The translations under genes and the position numbers were made by a program. The notes under the pieces were generated by a model that did no database searches, was not told the origin of the DNA, and worked only from the letters and a program-made list of their open reading frames with translations. A stretch of DNA of 64,000 bases from Fusarium oxysporum f. sp. lycopersici 4287 (taxonomy: Eukaryota > Ascomycota > Sordariomycetes > Hypocreales > Nectriaceae). Below are positions 1-12,795 of this stretch, piece by piece. The first letter of the stretch is position 1. Each line of letters starts with the position of its first letter. The stretch spans positions 448,536 through 512,535 of the forward strand of contig NC_030999.1 of the NCBI RefSeq assembly GCF_000149955.1, read 5' to 3'.

Positions 1-135
1 GTCTTTTGTATCCTTTCACTTCTCTTTGACAGGAGTTACGCGAACTGGAGTCGCTGTTGCATGCGCTGCAACCACATATCTCTTCAATGTGGGAATTTGG
101 CTGATTGGCAGCCATCGACATACAAAACTTCAGGA

Positions 136-143
136 TATAAATA
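136..143 (+). promoter_or_regulatory. TATA-like box of an orphan plus-strand promoter
   Basis: TATAAATA is followed by about 190 nt of pyrimidine-rich, ATG-free leader, typical of a fungal 5' UTR. The first ATG is near 329. It opens a short frame that reaches a good donor (GTGAGT) after about 20 codons. No convincing downstream plus-strand exon was found, so this is probably the 5' end of a truncated gene. Inference only. Confidence 0.35.
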
Positions 144-273
144 CTACTGCCACATCCCCCATCTTCCTACATTCGAAGTCTCCTTGTTCTAGTTCAAGAC
201 ACATACACTATCCACCTTCCATCAAAAGACTTTGATCAATTTTCTGTTTCTCTCTGAAACTACTCTATTTCAA

Positions 274-858
274 CTAATCACCTAATTTCCACCATTTGGA
301 CCTTGGTCGGAAAAGGTGAAAACAACCGATGGGCCATAACCCAGGGGCTGTTGTAGCCGATTCTGGCACCCAGGTTGAGGATGGCTGGTGAGTATCCGGA
401 ATAGAGAGAGTTGGATGCGGAGCGACGGGAACAGGACCATACGTAGATGGAGGATACTGAACCGGCAGATCAGAAGGCGAAAGATCCATTGACGATGCCA
501 AGCTCATCAGAATATTTAGTCCAGTAGAGGAGCGCCTCTTTTGAGGGCGTGACGGCCAGTTGTCGTAAAATGGGTGCTGGATGTGACGGAAAGCAGGGCT
601 GAGATCTGAGATTTGTCGGGACCAAAAGGAGGTTCCATTTAGCTTCCAAGCTAGCGTTGGGGCTGAAGATCTGGAAATTAAGGCTTTATTGACAGGTGAC
701 GGAAAATAAGCTCCAAATTTGCTGACGCGACTTGCTGATTTCACATGGCACGGGCATGAGTCACGTTGCGAGGACTCGGCTGTTGGCTGCTGAAAATGAT
801 GAACTGATAAAGTAAGCCGCGGCTGAAGTACTGAAGCAAGCCAAATGACGCAGTTCAA
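274..858 (-). CDS. 194-residue ORF, unrecognised
   Basis: Single open frame of 194 codons. The product is rich in Ser, Pro and Trp, with no signal peptide, membrane segment or motif that I recognise. It lies opposite the orphan promoter-like leader at 136-330, which weakens the case for a real gene on this strand. It could be a chance ORF or a gene remnant. Confidence 0.2.
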   Translation of the reverse strand: MNCVIWLASVLQPRLTLSVHHFQQPTAESSQRDSCPCHVKSASRVSKFGAYFPSPVNKALISRSSAPTLAWKLNGTSFWSRQISDLSPAFRHIQHPFYDNWPSRPQKRRSSTGLNILMSLASSMDLSPSDLPVQYPPSTYGPVPVAPHPTLSIPDTHQPSSTWVPESATTAPGLWPIGCFHLFRPRSKWWKLGD

Positions 859-1366
859 GGCATCAAAACTGTAGTGAGTGTTGGTGATGTCGCGTGATAT
901 TGACTTGGCTTTGATAGCGACAGTAAGGGCTGCCCTCTGAGGAATAATGAAATCGAGCGCCAGAGCGTAACGGAGTCTCTAATACTGAATTTTGATTCCC
1001 TTTGAGAACTTACTCCCGTCACGCGGATTCGTCAAAGAAGACCCTCGCTACCTTACCATGTTGACTACGATGTCGTATCTACTATGAAGAATTTAGGGGT
1101 TCAGATTAACATTGCTGCGGAGGGACCTGGTCTTAAATTGTCCTCATACTGGCACACCCAAAATCCACGTGGAACTCCGCAACTTTTGGCCGATGAACGC
1201 GGTGTTCTTCCAACGGGCTCATGGCCCTCAAGTACCCGGTAAACTGTCGAATAGGTCTCAATTTGTGGAGTGTACCCGTCATCCTGTTAATCTTTCTCGA
1301 GACATTGCTGTGACATCCGTCACATTATAGGTCTAATGTGTATCGTATAGTATTGGACTGGTGCAT
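859..1366. other. intergenic, nothing recognised
   Basis: No supported ORF. It lies just past the stop codon of the minus-strand C2H2 gene and would hold its 3' UTR. Confidence 0.5.
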
Positions 1367-3275
1367 CTACCGAGTCTTTGTGTCCTCTTCCAACCTGCAG
1401 GCATTCTCGAGCATGGTGGTCCAGTTTCCACTTTTGCCCGCGTGGCTGTGCTTGACATGCTGTCTGAAGTGGTCCGCTCGAAAGAACTTCTTGGACGAGT
1501 TGCACTCTCTGAATTTGTGTACCTCTTGAAGGTGTCTCATACGCTCATCCCAGTCTTGGTCTGTCGCGTGTCGAGGGGGATTATCGCCGCTCAGGGCACC
1601 CGTACCAGGGCCAGGACCAGATCGCGGAAACTCATCACCGCAGTAGCCGCAGGTATCAGCTTCGCCAGGCCTGGTTGTCGAATTGTGAAAAGCCTGATCG
1701 TATCCGGAGAGAGCTGAGCATGACCACGAATGGCGACGCACATGGAGCGAGTTTTTGTGACGCTCTGCCTCGTTCTTATTCTTGAAACGGTTTCCGCAGA
1801 ATGAACATTCGTATCGCCTTTCAGCCTCGTGAGCGCTAGTTGCTGGTTAGCAAAGAAACGTATACGACAAATCCTAGAATCTCACGCAGCCTCATTTGAA
1901 GTAGGGCTGCTGGGCGTGAAATCTGACTTACTTGAGCTCCTCGAGCGTCTCGAACCTCTTGGGCCTCTTGGGGCAGCACTCGCACATAAAGAAGCGTTGC
2001 ACTGTAGTGCCGCCGGGCTTCTGCACCTCTGTGATCTTACGAGTGCTAGCACCCGAAACGGTTCTAGAGTGAATTGATCCCCGGCCAGAAATGGGTGTTC
2101 GAGGGCTTGGTTTGAGTGATACGGGAGTTTTGTAAGGCGAATTGCAAGACGTAGGTGAGATGCCGCCAGGAGATGGGCCCACAGGTAAACGCCGGCCGAA
2201 AGAGTTGGCGGTCGCAAGACCAGCAGGGTGCATTGACATTGACATGATTGATAGGTATGAGTTGGATCGTGGAGTTGAGACCGAAGGCATGGTAGCGCCT
2301 CGAGAAGGCGAAGTGTATCGACCTTGTGGAGGTCCACGGGAGCTCAGATCACGCCGGCGATACGCATCTGAAGGCATAGAGAGCTTATGCTCATCATTGG
2401 GGCTAGCCGCCCGCCTCTTTTGACTGCCAGGCGTATAAGCATCGTCGATGTGAAGTCGCTTGAGTGACTGTCTATCCTCCATTTCCATATCCTCTGCTCT
2501 CACAAATTCGTAACTATTTGTTGAAGTAGCGTGGTCACTGTTATTCCGCTTTGTGCGTGTTCGAGGTAAACGGTCGATATCTGAGCTGTCGTTTGGCGAT
2601 CTATCACCATGATAGAACGGTGTGCTTGGAGGGGAGATGGCGGAGTGAATTGGTGTGTCGGTCAACCTTGCGGGAGACCCTAGAACACCCCGTGAATGGA
2701 TAGGTAGTTGTACGTGTACACTCATGGCTGGAGGGAATCGACCTTCTGCAGAGGGTCTTCGAGAAACGAGCTCGTTGGCCGATGAGCTGAGAAGTGATCG
2801 AGGAGGCGACTTTTCCAAAGGCCGACTAGTTTGATCGAGCTTCTTCTTGAGATCATCACCATGTATATCGGCAGGGGAATGGAACTGGAAGCGGTTATGG
2901 AGACGGCCAAAACCACAGAGAATAGAACCTCGAGACCTACGGTTATCAATGTTAGTTTTTGTACCCAAAAAGTGCTTCTTGCAATTGAAAGCCTGAATTG
3001 CACCAATGGAAGGTGCGTCACAACTCTTACATATCTGTTGATAAGTAACTAGCATAGCTCTCGCCTCGGTCACCAAAATCGCTTGTGTTGCCTCTTCGCT
3101 GATAGCTTGGACGATCTTCATGATACGATGAATTCATGCTTCCATAACCGCTTGCAAAAGAATCATGAGCATGTTCCTGCTTTTCCCTCATACTCTCCGC
3201 CAAAGCGCTAGGTTGATCGAAGCCAGGACATCGAGGAGGAGGTAGTGGTGGAGGAACGTCGTCTCTTGGTGACAT
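1367..3275 (-). CDS. C2H2 zinc-finger transcription factor (about 572 aa, three exons)
   Basis: Predicted nuclear DNA-binding regulator. Exons read 3275-3031, 2936-1932 and 1835-1367, sum to 1719 nt (573 codons with stop) and stay in frame across both introns. The introns, 3030-2937 and 1931-1836, have GTAAGA/GTAAGT donors and TAG acceptors. The start gives MSPRDD followed by a Pro-rich stretch. Residues about 85-395 are low complexity, rich in Ser, Pro and Arg. At about 398 comes a CxCC motif with two Lys/Arg-Pro pairs, then a C2H2 finger at about 424-448 (CSFC, then H-x4-H), then further Cys/His pairs (CGYCGDEF; C at 'RECNSSKKFF' followed by H-x4-H). This arrangement matches a conserved family of filamentous-ascomycete C2H2 proteins. 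All exons are open, so the copy looks functional. Targets are unknown. Confidence 0.85.
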
Positions 3276-4330
3276 ACCAGGACAGCGCGGAGGAGGTATC
3301 GGCCGTGAATGGTCGCGTTGTGTTGGTAGCTATATGAATTCGACACTTGGAAGTCGATAACAGCAGTTTGGTGAAAATAGTGGAGTGGGAGTGAGGCCAA
3401 TCAACGGTTATTTCGTGTGATGTTGGTTGTGCCGGCATCTCCTTTCTCACAGCCGGAATCGACGCTTTTAACGATCGGCAAGCGTGCACCGTTGGCGCCA
3501 ATAAGAATGGCGTCGGAAGTGGGGGTTCATTTAGACGCTGTCGATCGCTGGGGCAGACGGATTCGCGGGTCCTAAGGCAACACAGGTCGTAGTGGAGAAG
3601 CTGAAAATTTTGGGGCCGTGGATGTACTGGAGTACATGGGGAATGAGGTAGGCTTGACAGCCAGTGCGGCAAGCTAGCGGCAACGGAGCCCCGGATGCAG
3701 CGGTGTGCCTTGCTAAGCACGGCCTAGTCGTTCAGCGAACTGATAACATTCTTGTGGAGTTTTCATACGCAGGCTCGCGACAGCACAAGTGGGTCTACCC
3801 GCCTCCAGCCCTAAAACGCAATGCAGGTACAGGTTTCATGCGAACCACATGGACATGGCAATCTCTGACGTCATCTCGATCGCTTCTCGGTTTTGCGACG
3901 GCAGAAAGGTGCATCCAGTGACCCCTCACCAAGCATCCACAAGCTGGGGGGAGAGCAAAGTACCTAGTATCTAGAGTTGATGTTCCCGTGCCCAATACAC
4001 AACAAGTGACCTCGAATCGCGGGCCACCAACATTTATCCCCTTCAGGATTCACGGTAGGAGAATGGATAATGCATATATGGAGCTCGTGGCAACCTTGAC
4101 CGGGGCAGATCACCCATAATTGCCTTGCAGTAATACAGTATGTTGTCGCCGGCGACTATTATTCTCCCTTGAAGAAAATCCCCAGCCTCTGATAGCCTCT
4201 GTACGGCGCATCCCCATCTAAACTAGGCCGCCACTCCGTAGCCACATTAGTTGTTCTTTCCTCTGTTGTCTCGTATTGTGAACCGCTCAAAGTAATAAGC
4301 TGATTGGACCAAGTGCCTTGAACACAGCCG
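3276..4330. other. upstream region of the C2H2 gene, no other gene seen
   Basis: About 1 kb with no convincing ORF. It should contain the promoter of the minus-strand C2H2 gene starting at 3275. No clear TATA was picked out. Confidence 0.45.
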
Positions 4331-4336
4331 TTGGAA

Positions 4337-4642
4337 TATAAAGGCCTCCAATATCCAACGAACCAACAAGATCGTGCTCTCTTCCTTTACGCCCATCAAC
4401 TGTCATGCGACTTTAGAGGTGAGCTATCATCAATATCATTTAACTCGTTGACACTGGCGATTATCTCGACTATAGACTTTCAGCTTCTCTTTCCCTTGTC
4501 GCAAGTCCATCATTCGAAGATGTTTTGTCCATTTGGTCATCCTTTGCCGGCTATTCCGCATTGTATTACTTTTATATCCGTAGGCCATCAATTACTACCT
4601 CTCTTTTTCAGCCCGAAAAAGCTTTTGAAAGAAAATGAAAGA
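4337..4642 (+). promoter_or_regulatory. orphan promoter and 5' leader-like sequence
   Basis: TATAAA at 4337 is followed by a pyrimidine-rich leader. The leader contains plausible introns: a GTGAGC donor near 4420, and a short intron near 4580-4612 ending in TTTTTCAG. A reading frame begins at an ATG near 4635 but soon runs into the tail of the minus-strand gene ending at 4699. The pattern suggests the 5' part of a plus-strand gene whose remainder was lost. Inference; a chance arrangement is possible. Confidence 0.3.
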
Positions 4643-4698
4643 ACATCCCATGTCTCATGCCAATGTTATGCTACCTGTGACAACAAAGTCTATCAACT

Positions 4699-5692
4699 TC
4701 AACGATTGCCTCCATAAAGCCTTGAGCACCATTGTTGCAACATTTGCATCTTCCAAGCTGCCATCGCTGCACCTTGCGCCATTTTCATCATCTGCTCTTT
4801 CTTCTGTTCGATTCCAAAAATTTCTCGAAACTCCTTGGTTAATATTGTTCCGTCTGCAATGAGTTTCCCATCATGTATCCATACGTAGACTCCTTTTTTT
4901 TCACTCAAGGACTCTACCTCTACGGTATTGTGATGAGAACCATTTGTAATCAAAAACTGCATAAGATCAGCAAGTGGAGATTTCGAAAAGGTTGAGAGGC
5001 TGTGTACCATGCCATGGTTGTACATCACTTCAAGATTGGTCTTCTGCAGGTGTGTACCTGTTTGGGATTGTAGGGCTTGAATCAACTTCTTTCTCTGTTC
5101 GGTATTGCGGATCTTCAGCACTGCATGATAGGCCAGTTCGGCCTGCTCTCTCGATTCCGAGGTCGTTACTTTTATGATGCCAACAGGCTCAAACTGCAGA
5201 GTCCAAACTTGAAAGTCATACTTCCCAGGTCCTGAACAGAGAACCCCGCTTGTACCGCGAGGAACAATGAAGCGCGACGCCACTTTTATCCCATCTGTCC
5301 AAAAGAAGCTTGGCTCAAATTCAGGATTATTCGTTTGTGTAACGCCAGGATGGATAGTATTACCTGCAGCATTATATGGTAAGCATTACATCCTCATCTT
5401 TGGAGTATCCATTCGTACCTTCCAAAAACTCTCCGTACGTGGAACATCCACCATTTACTGTTGTTGCGTTTTCAAATATGCCAGTCACACCAGGCTTCAA
5501 AGGCATAAATTGCACACTGCCACTGACTTTGAAGGACTGATCGTCAATACGCCTATCCCTGACTTCGAGGGACAGGCTGCCATCATGTCTATTGCTGACT
5601 TCGCGGCACAGGCTGCCATCGCTTTCCATTGTGGTGATGAAACCCGATCTTCGGGAGATTTGACAACGCACCGGAGTTGTTGTTATAGTCAA
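4699..5692 (-). CDS. hypothetical protein, 312 aa, two exons
   Basis: Exons 5692-5419 and 5363-4699 (274 + 665 nt = 313 codons with stop) are joined across a 55-nt intron with a GTACGA donor and CTGCAG acceptor. The frame is preserved across the junction, supporting a real gene. The first 45 residues contain a short repeated 'DGSL...EV' motif. The centre has 'RFIVPRG', 'WTLQFEP' and 'GVYVWIHDGKLIADG'. The C-terminus is Met/Gln-rich and possibly helical. There is no obvious signal peptide or transmembrane segment. I do not recognise the family; it looks soluble. Neighbours give no functional clue. Confidence 0.65.
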
Positions 5693-8600
5693 TTGGTGAA
5701 TGATGTATTTGGAGCTTGTGGGAGAACTTGTATGAGATGCTATGGGATATGTCTACCTTTTATGCCTTGTTGCTTCAAGAACTGACCGCTTCTTTGCTAT
5801 TGCCGATGCACGATTGACACCTACTCAGTTATGTAAAGGGAAGGTGTTTTCACTGTGATGAGGCCCGACACGGCTGGATGGCTGGCCTGCATGCTAAGAC
5901 AGTATCTCTCAAAGCACACCTTAGGGGGTATACCGACCCATGTAATTAGGCTATAGGGTTCGTACCCAGGAGGGGAGGTTGGCCATCCGCTTGGCCTTGT
6001 TGTTGACCACTTACAAAGCGGTGTGGTATTTTTTATCTAAACAATCACGCATGCTTCGATCAGAAACTCCAAGGCAACCTAGCATTCAGAAGCGGTGTCC
6101 AATATTCTCATCGCAATCTCCATGGCAGTTAATGCCGCGTGAACATCTGGATATGAGCGTTGGTAGTCAGGCCAGGCATGTCTGGGTCCAGTAGAAAATT
6201 GGCTGACCTGCCTTTGCCCGTAGTCAACTTTTCGATAGCGCCTCACAATGTAGAATCCATGTTTGTGAGAGTATATGATCTGGTATATTTTCTCCTACAG
6301 TCCCTTGCGTCAGTCACTGAGCTTTTGTCTTCCACCGTCTTGGTTCCGCTCCTGGCAGCGATGGGAGTCAGTGAACTTTGAGGCCAGAAACAAGCCTGGT
6401 GCTAGTGTTGCCTGCGCTTCCACGTGCATCTCGCTTCAGTCATAGCCCTAGCCGAGTTATAAGGTACCATGCGAGTGTCGTCACTTCTCAGCCTTGTTCT
6501 TTAGGTCAGTGCGTATGGCAGAGGCGTTGAAAACAGGCTCTGTGGATACAATGCGGTGTCTATTTCTTGTCGATCTCAGCGCTTTGTGACTTGAGGGATG
6601 TGGAGTCAAACGCTAGGGTTCAGATGCCCCTTGTCAGGTGTCCGAGCTTAGCGCGAGGGACAATCAGAGCCTCAAGACGTATGACAAGCCCAATTTTGCA
6701 AGATGAAAGCCGATTTAAATGACAATGGCCTTGAGAATTGATGGATACTCATGTTGATGAGATGAACTAGAAGTCTGTCATTTCGGTCGAGAAACGCCTG
6801 GGAAGTATACGTCGATGTAAGATCATACACAGTCACGAACATGTTTTCTGATGTTCTGTTATGTGTTGCACCTTAGATGACTCATTTCGCGGCCGTTTCG
6901 GCGATCGTGAAAAGAGCAGGTCGTCATTCTTGGCTCGTAGCACCCTTGTTCATCAAAATGGCATTAGGGATTACGCAAGCCAATTATGCACGGCACAGGG
7001 CAAAGCCTGACGACGCATGTCGCACTTCAGGGGTTCAGGATCGTGAAATTTAGGGGGCCTTACCAGCCTGTTACAGGCTACCAGCCTCGCTTTTGCGGCC
7101 CTTTTATTTTCATACACGACAAGGATTCAGAATAAACATGGGCCTCGGCCAGCCCAACTAGATCTTCATTATTGGCCGATCTCTCGCCGCTAATTGCACG
7201 GGCCTGTAGCCGGCGCAAACTCCAGCCCGAATTGTGGAGGACTCCGGGGAAACGGAAGAACCCTTGCTCATGCAGCGTCTCAGTCACTACCTAAACTATT
7301 GGGTACCTCCTCTGGTCACGTTTCTGTGCGCGGGACACTGATGTCTTCTCTTTGCGCTTCACATGCTTCGCTCAATGATACTGATCTGTCACATTCATGC
7401 CCAGGCTCGTTTCATATGACATTGCCAAATAGCGGTGTGCGTACCTCGCGACGATATTGCATTTATCTGATGGCTTCATGCTTGTCGTGGCAGCGCCAGC
7501 AGCTGTCACGCAAAGCACCACAACACATGCCAAATTTCGGTGGACAAAAATATGAACAAGTCTACTATGAACTCTGTGGTTACGAGTTCTCCATTGATGC
7601 CAGTTATGAGATAGGGCGAAAAATTATTCCAGTGTTATTCAAGACCAATACGTCACTATGCCGGGATAGATTATAAGAAAAGACAGATTTCGAATTGATT
7701 TGAGGCATAAACAACAATAGTAAGAAGAACCATTGACGGACTTTAGGTAAGAATTTATCCCACAATCCATTTCCATCCAAGGCTGCCTAAGAGGGTTATC
7801 GACAAGCCACATATGACCGCCGCACCGTCATTAGGCCGATATCGGTATAATGGGACCTGACGGACAAGGAATTCAGTGCGTTCGTAGCCACTACCCTTGT
7901 TCCTCGTAAATCTTTTCCACTGTTCCTGCGTCGGCTCTGTGCAATCTGGTACGACTTTGGCTACAGAACGTTAGATTATGAATCAACAGTATGCCATCAT
8001 GAGCTCATACAATTAAAATACTGGAGTACAGCTTCTGGCATCCCACAATTTCGTTCATCTTCTGGATTAAAGATGACAAGATCCGTACTTTCGTAGCGCG
8101 AGGGAGGCACCGGCATGTTGGGTACGTAGTGACGATCACTGATGCGGCTGGAATACGTTTGTAGATTGATATGAATGACTTAACTATCAAAAATAAACTA
8201 GATAAGAGGGCACCTTATATATTCAGGGTGGTAAGCAGCGGTGTAGTTGTGGAGTCAAGTCTTGACAGCTGGTGAGGGAAAATATGCCAAGTGATTATGA
8301 ACATGAGTGTCATCTCGCGTCAGACAGCCATCTAACTTCCCCATGCAACTGAGACCCCTGGCCTGTCCGTCCGTATTTCCTTTTCTTCTTCTAGCTTTCC
8401 CACCATATGAATGCTCTGCTTGTCTGTTTCGAATTCCATGTCTCTCTGTCTCTTGGCTTGTTCAACGGCATGTTATATCCTCCATGAAGGGCTCTCCATA
8501 ATTCAAGGATATGACTTTTTGTGGCCATCAGCATTTAGTGAAAGCCTTATTTGTACGGAGTCATAGAGTAGGAAGGTTGAAACGGACTTGGTGCTTCTTC

Positions 8601-9764
8601 TGCTTTGTTGTCTTAATCATCACTGGTTCGCTGTCACCTTGTCACGTCACAAAGACATATAGTTACCACGGGTCGATCTAGTATACATGCATAGAGTTAG
8701 TTCAATAACGATTCCTGCCGTGATGCGGACAAGCCACATCCATTCAATCCTTCATTTTCTGGCCGTTAGAGCGACTATGCCAAGCATCATAGTGCCAACC
8801 TAACAGCAGCCTCACTCTAGGCTATGTACAAGGATAGGTAGCGGTGTAGCTGCTAACCCCCGGTAGGCGCGGTATACGTGTTCACAAGCTAGTGTACTGT
8901 GTAATCGCTGGAGGGTACCTCTCCTCAATACCTTTTGTGAATGAAATTTTCGGACTTACCCTTGCCCACAGACTTCAGGCCACGGGACGAACCTATCGGG
9001 TTTCACCCCTCGAGTTTGCTGAGGTTAGTCTTACAAGGACCACCACATAATCTGGCGACCCGCCAACGGCTGAAACGGGAATTCAGGGGTACAGATCCAC
9101 AGTTGCACTGACTTCTCGTGCTCTACCGGTATATGACTATACTATGGGGCTCTCCTCGGCCGACAAACTGATATGGCTCCTGGGGGTGTGGCCTATGCAC
9201 CTGCCAGAAGGCGCTAAAGTCCTTTGAGTCAATCGCCATGCATCTCTAGGAAACATTACATGTCCTCGGCTGAGTGTGCATGGTCGATCAATTATAAGAG
9301 ATCGGCTCACTTTGTGCGCCCGCCTACGTTAGCTCGGACCCCTGTCTTGTCAGCTTTCAACCCCCCTGCGGACCTGGCGCACGTATCCAGGTTCAAACCC
9401 CTCGCTGCTATGATTTTAGGGCCAGTAAGACGAGGCAGGGTCTTTCATCAACGACCTCATATTAAGGTAGAGGTTTTTGTTGTCTCACCTGTCTCGACAG
9501 ACTTGATGGCCCTGGTTGCGCCTTCGGAGTGGAGTTGCAAGAATCAATGGAAACAGTGCCATATACAAAAGACTCCAAACCTAAATTGCCAATCCACACT
9601 GTTAAATTATTCTGAACCATCAGTTGCAACTAGACTCCCTGTGCCCCTCTGAAATTTCAAATTCACCTCGTGTGACCCGAAACAGCCGGCTAGTCTGTTT
9701 CTCCTTCATGTCTGACACAAACCTACTGTCAGAACTGTCAAATCATAAAGCTGGTGTGACTGAC
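5693..9764. other. 4-kb gene-poor stretch with degenerate repeat debris
   Basis: Only short, overlapping ORFs without motifs occur on both strands. A weak match to a repeat present twice at 24.4-25.1 kb lies at 7336-7450. The rest shows no recognisable transposon protein, tRNA or structured element and is best read as decayed DNA. Confidence 0.45.
7336..7450 (+). repeat. diverged copy of the 24-25 kb repeat
   Basis: Blocks shared in order with 24888-25115 are a CTCTTTGCGCTTCA block, GATACTGAYCTGTC, and AAATAGCGGTGT. Spacing is similar but intervening bases differ. It is a relic of a dispersed element of unknown class. Confidence 0.45.
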
Positions 9765-10081
9765 CGCTTGTAGTGTCTTTCTAGGAGGTCCTTGCGATAA
9801 AAGCGCCTTTGGCATATTGGACATTCGAACTTAGGCTCTCGGTGTGAAGACTGATGCCGCCTGCCAACTAGTGAGCTCTTTATCTCTATTGTATCTATAA
9901 GTTTTACCTCAGATGTTCAGCTCGAGTGTATACCTGATTTTGTTCGTAATTAATTACCTGTCGTGGTTCAATTAGAGAAGAGTACCTTTTGGCATTCGCC
10001 GCAAACATGGACTGGCTTCCCTTTCTTCGCCCTTGATACCTTGCCTGTGGGCGTAGTCTGTTCGGCGTCGGCATTATTCAT
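9765..10081 (-). pseudogene. 5' fragment of a C2H2 zinc-finger transcription factor gene
   Basis: Three small exons can be joined in frame: 10081-9986, a 26-nt microexon 9933-9908 and 9860-9765. They have GTACTC and GTAAAA donors and CAG acceptors. The joined product begins MNNADAEQ and carries two adjacent C2H2 fingers: the first with CGEC and HLRRHQSSH, the second with CPIC and DLLERHYKR. This finger pair is typical of fungal regulators in which it precedes a Zn2Cys6 cluster and a fungal_trans domain. No Zn2Cys6 or middle-homology region was found downstream (9224-9764), so this looks like a truncated gene. A downstream exon missed by eye cannot be excluded. Confidence 0.6.
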
Positions 10082-10968
10082 TTCAAAAAGTCCCTTGCAA
10101 AGCGAGCAAAACAACGTACGGAAATAACAGAAAGCTAACAGATATTTAAAGACAGACTGCCTATCACTCCTGTGGTTGCGCAAGTCCCTTCCCTCAAACA
10201 GGGCCCACTTCAGGTGTCGGACCAGGCTTGCTGCGTGGCGTGGGCGAATCGTATCTCATCATTCCGTCGATCTTAAAAATAGAGACAGCGCTAATTGACG
10301 CTAGCATGGGTCTGCGTTGTGGGTCCAGTCTTATGCGAAGTAGACCCCAAAATTGGTGCCCCTCTAACGGTTCTTTTTCAACCCACTGGTATGGCCTAAG
10401 GGTTGAGTTTTCAACACGAAGCTAAGAAGTAATGACTCGAACAACGCTCTACAGCTTGACCAAGATAGACGTCACTTTCCAGTCTCCTAGAGGTGGTAAC
10501 ATGCACCAAAGCTCAGCTGCCTTCTATGCATGATAAGTTGATGGGATCGAAATTGGACGGTGTAGCCCACGCAAATCTGCACAGCCATTGAGAGTTCCTC
10601 CACTGCAGTCGCATTGAGGGCGTTGTTACAGCTTCGATGACGAGGCACCGAATTGACCTTTACTGATATCTCATTAGCTGGTTGCGGTGTTGCCCGATAG
10701 CGGGCCAAAACTTTACAACCAGTACTACTGCATGACCAAACTTCTAGATGATGGGGGGCTGATAGGAGAAGATCGCCGCTGATGTAGCTAGCGTGGGCCA
10801 GCTGCCTGGATATGTGCATACGATTCGTCACCAAAAGATCCATGCTGGCCTGTGCTCTGATGCAGTCTCGGCATTTTCTATGAAACGATGCTCCGCATGG
10901 GCGGAGTGAGAATGGCCCTTCATCCCCTTATTACTGATAGCTCGCCCTGAACACCCACGTTTGTATTT
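10082..10968. other. intergenic, nothing recognised
   Basis: Only short motif-less ORFs on either strand. It presumably includes the promoter of the minus-strand zinc-finger fragment. Confidence 0.4.
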
Positions 10969-12795
10969 TTGCCTCGTCAAGTATTGGGGGCAACCAGTAA
11001 AGAGAAAAAAGACAACGCAATTCCATTAATTTCTCAGTTACCTGCCAGAATAATCGACATGGAGTCACGCAGTATCCGAGCTGCCTTACCGGCATTCGTG
11101 CTTTTTTTCCTGCTAAGTTTGGTCGAGCTGATCAACGACACCATGGTATCAGCACGTAATCCGCATTGGCGACCTGGATTTTGGGATGCCGGTACCGCAA
11201 GAGTGATTGTGGCACAAGTATCCAGTATGTTCAACCCTTCATACCTTGCGCAACTTCACTTTTTTCCCTAGCCTTAGCCAGCTGTTCTAAACAAAGGGCT
11301 AGATATGTCAAGCGCCTACATACTCGGCTCCTCTCTCCGCACACTGTCGCCCCATGAGGCCATCAGATTGAATATTGGGAGCATTCTTCTTGCAACTATT
11401 GCCACATATGCGAGCTGTAAGGCTGTTACCCGTGTCATTCCCCCGTACACCGATGTTGACAAGAGCAGCGTGTTTTCTTCCTACCTGGACGCACTTGAAT
11501 GCTGTGGTTGGCCCACTAGCGAAATTCTGGGGCGGAGGTTCTTACGCTTCAAAGTTCCTCACTCTCACTGTGCTCCATAATCGGAACACTCCTTGCGCTC
11601 GGTATCGTCCCTTCTCGTTCTCTATAGCGTCATCAAGAAATACTAAGCATCTCCTAGAACAATATACTCTCATACGGCAGGTTTCATTACTGTCCTGGCC
11701 CAAGTTCTCGGTCCCATTCTGGTCGCTAGGCTCTCACGGCACAGTTCTCACTGGTCTGGACTTATGGCTGGACTTATGGCTGGAGTTTTGTGTCTTACTG
11801 CAGGTTGCATCGCTATGTTCCTCGACGGCACGAACTACGCTACCCATGAGCTGAGCCAGGATGAGTCTGATTCTACCACAGATCCCTTGTGGTCCGGTAG
11901 GCAGGACTCTCACCAAGGTAACAGCCATCCAGATGATGGAGTTGTATCTCTCGTGGGGCTTTTGAAGATATGCCTGGGTCTTAAGGCGCCCCCGAGAGGG
12001 AAAATCCTGACGTTTGCCCCTTGGATCTTTTCCTTCATTGCTATTTCTCAAGCATCTCGGCCCCTCTTTGCAACATATACGCAGCACAGATGCGGTTTGA
12101 GTCCTACAGAGGTACGTACACTACTCTTTTAATGTCGTAATCCCAATCATCGAACTTAACTTGCAGCCAAGGCCGACAATTTATGGCTTCTTAGAAGCGA
12201 GATAAGCCTGTTCATCTTCGGTGTCTTCTTACCCTGCCTGATTTCTATGGAAGAGCATACGAGGGTATTTTCCAACAACATCAATTTAACTATTGGTAGA
12301 TGTAGTGTGATCTTGATGGCGTTGGGCGCGATCATGATCAGTGTATCAGAGTCATCACTTGCCATTACCATCGGTTCGTGTTTTCTAGACTTCTTAAACA
12401 ATCTTATTGACGACAATGAAGGCCTTATTATCAATACCTTTGGCGTATCATCAAACCTCAGTCTGCTTTGCTTCATAGCCAACCGTCTCTCAAGCTCTGC
12501 TGTAGGGCCTGTCCTGATGTCCTTCGCACTATCCGAGAGCGTAGGATCATTGGTCGGTATTGTGATTATCTATCCAACTTACCAATGGAGCATAGACGAA
12601 AAAACGTCATTCTATTCTGGGAGTCTCCTTTACGTCTTTTGCGGCGTGAGTGTCGATCTTTACCATACTTACATATCCTCATGTACTCACTGGAAGACCC
12701 AGTTAAACTACGCCGCCATCGCTGTGGTAATTGGGCGTTTCTTTGGGGAATCACATCAGCAAGAAACTGAAGCTTTATTATCGAAGTATGGCTGA
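10969..12795 (+). pseudogene. decayed MFS-type transporter gene
   Basis: Hydrophobic segments typical of the major facilitator superfamily appear in order on the plus strand but in changing frames. They are 'PAFVLFFLLSLVEL' (about 11085), 'GFITVLAQVLGPILVARLS' (about 11680), 'MAGVLCLTAGCIAMFLD' (about 11775), 'FIFGVFLPCLISM' (about 12210) and 'LMALGAIMISVSESSLAITIG' (about 12315). Some frame changes could be introns: the donor at 12111 and acceptor at 12166 give one plausible splice. A TAG after 'VPSRSL' near 11625 and mismatched phases indicate damage. The original product would be a plasma- or vacuolar-membrane transporter of unknown substrate. No confident start codon was found. Confidence 0.58.
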
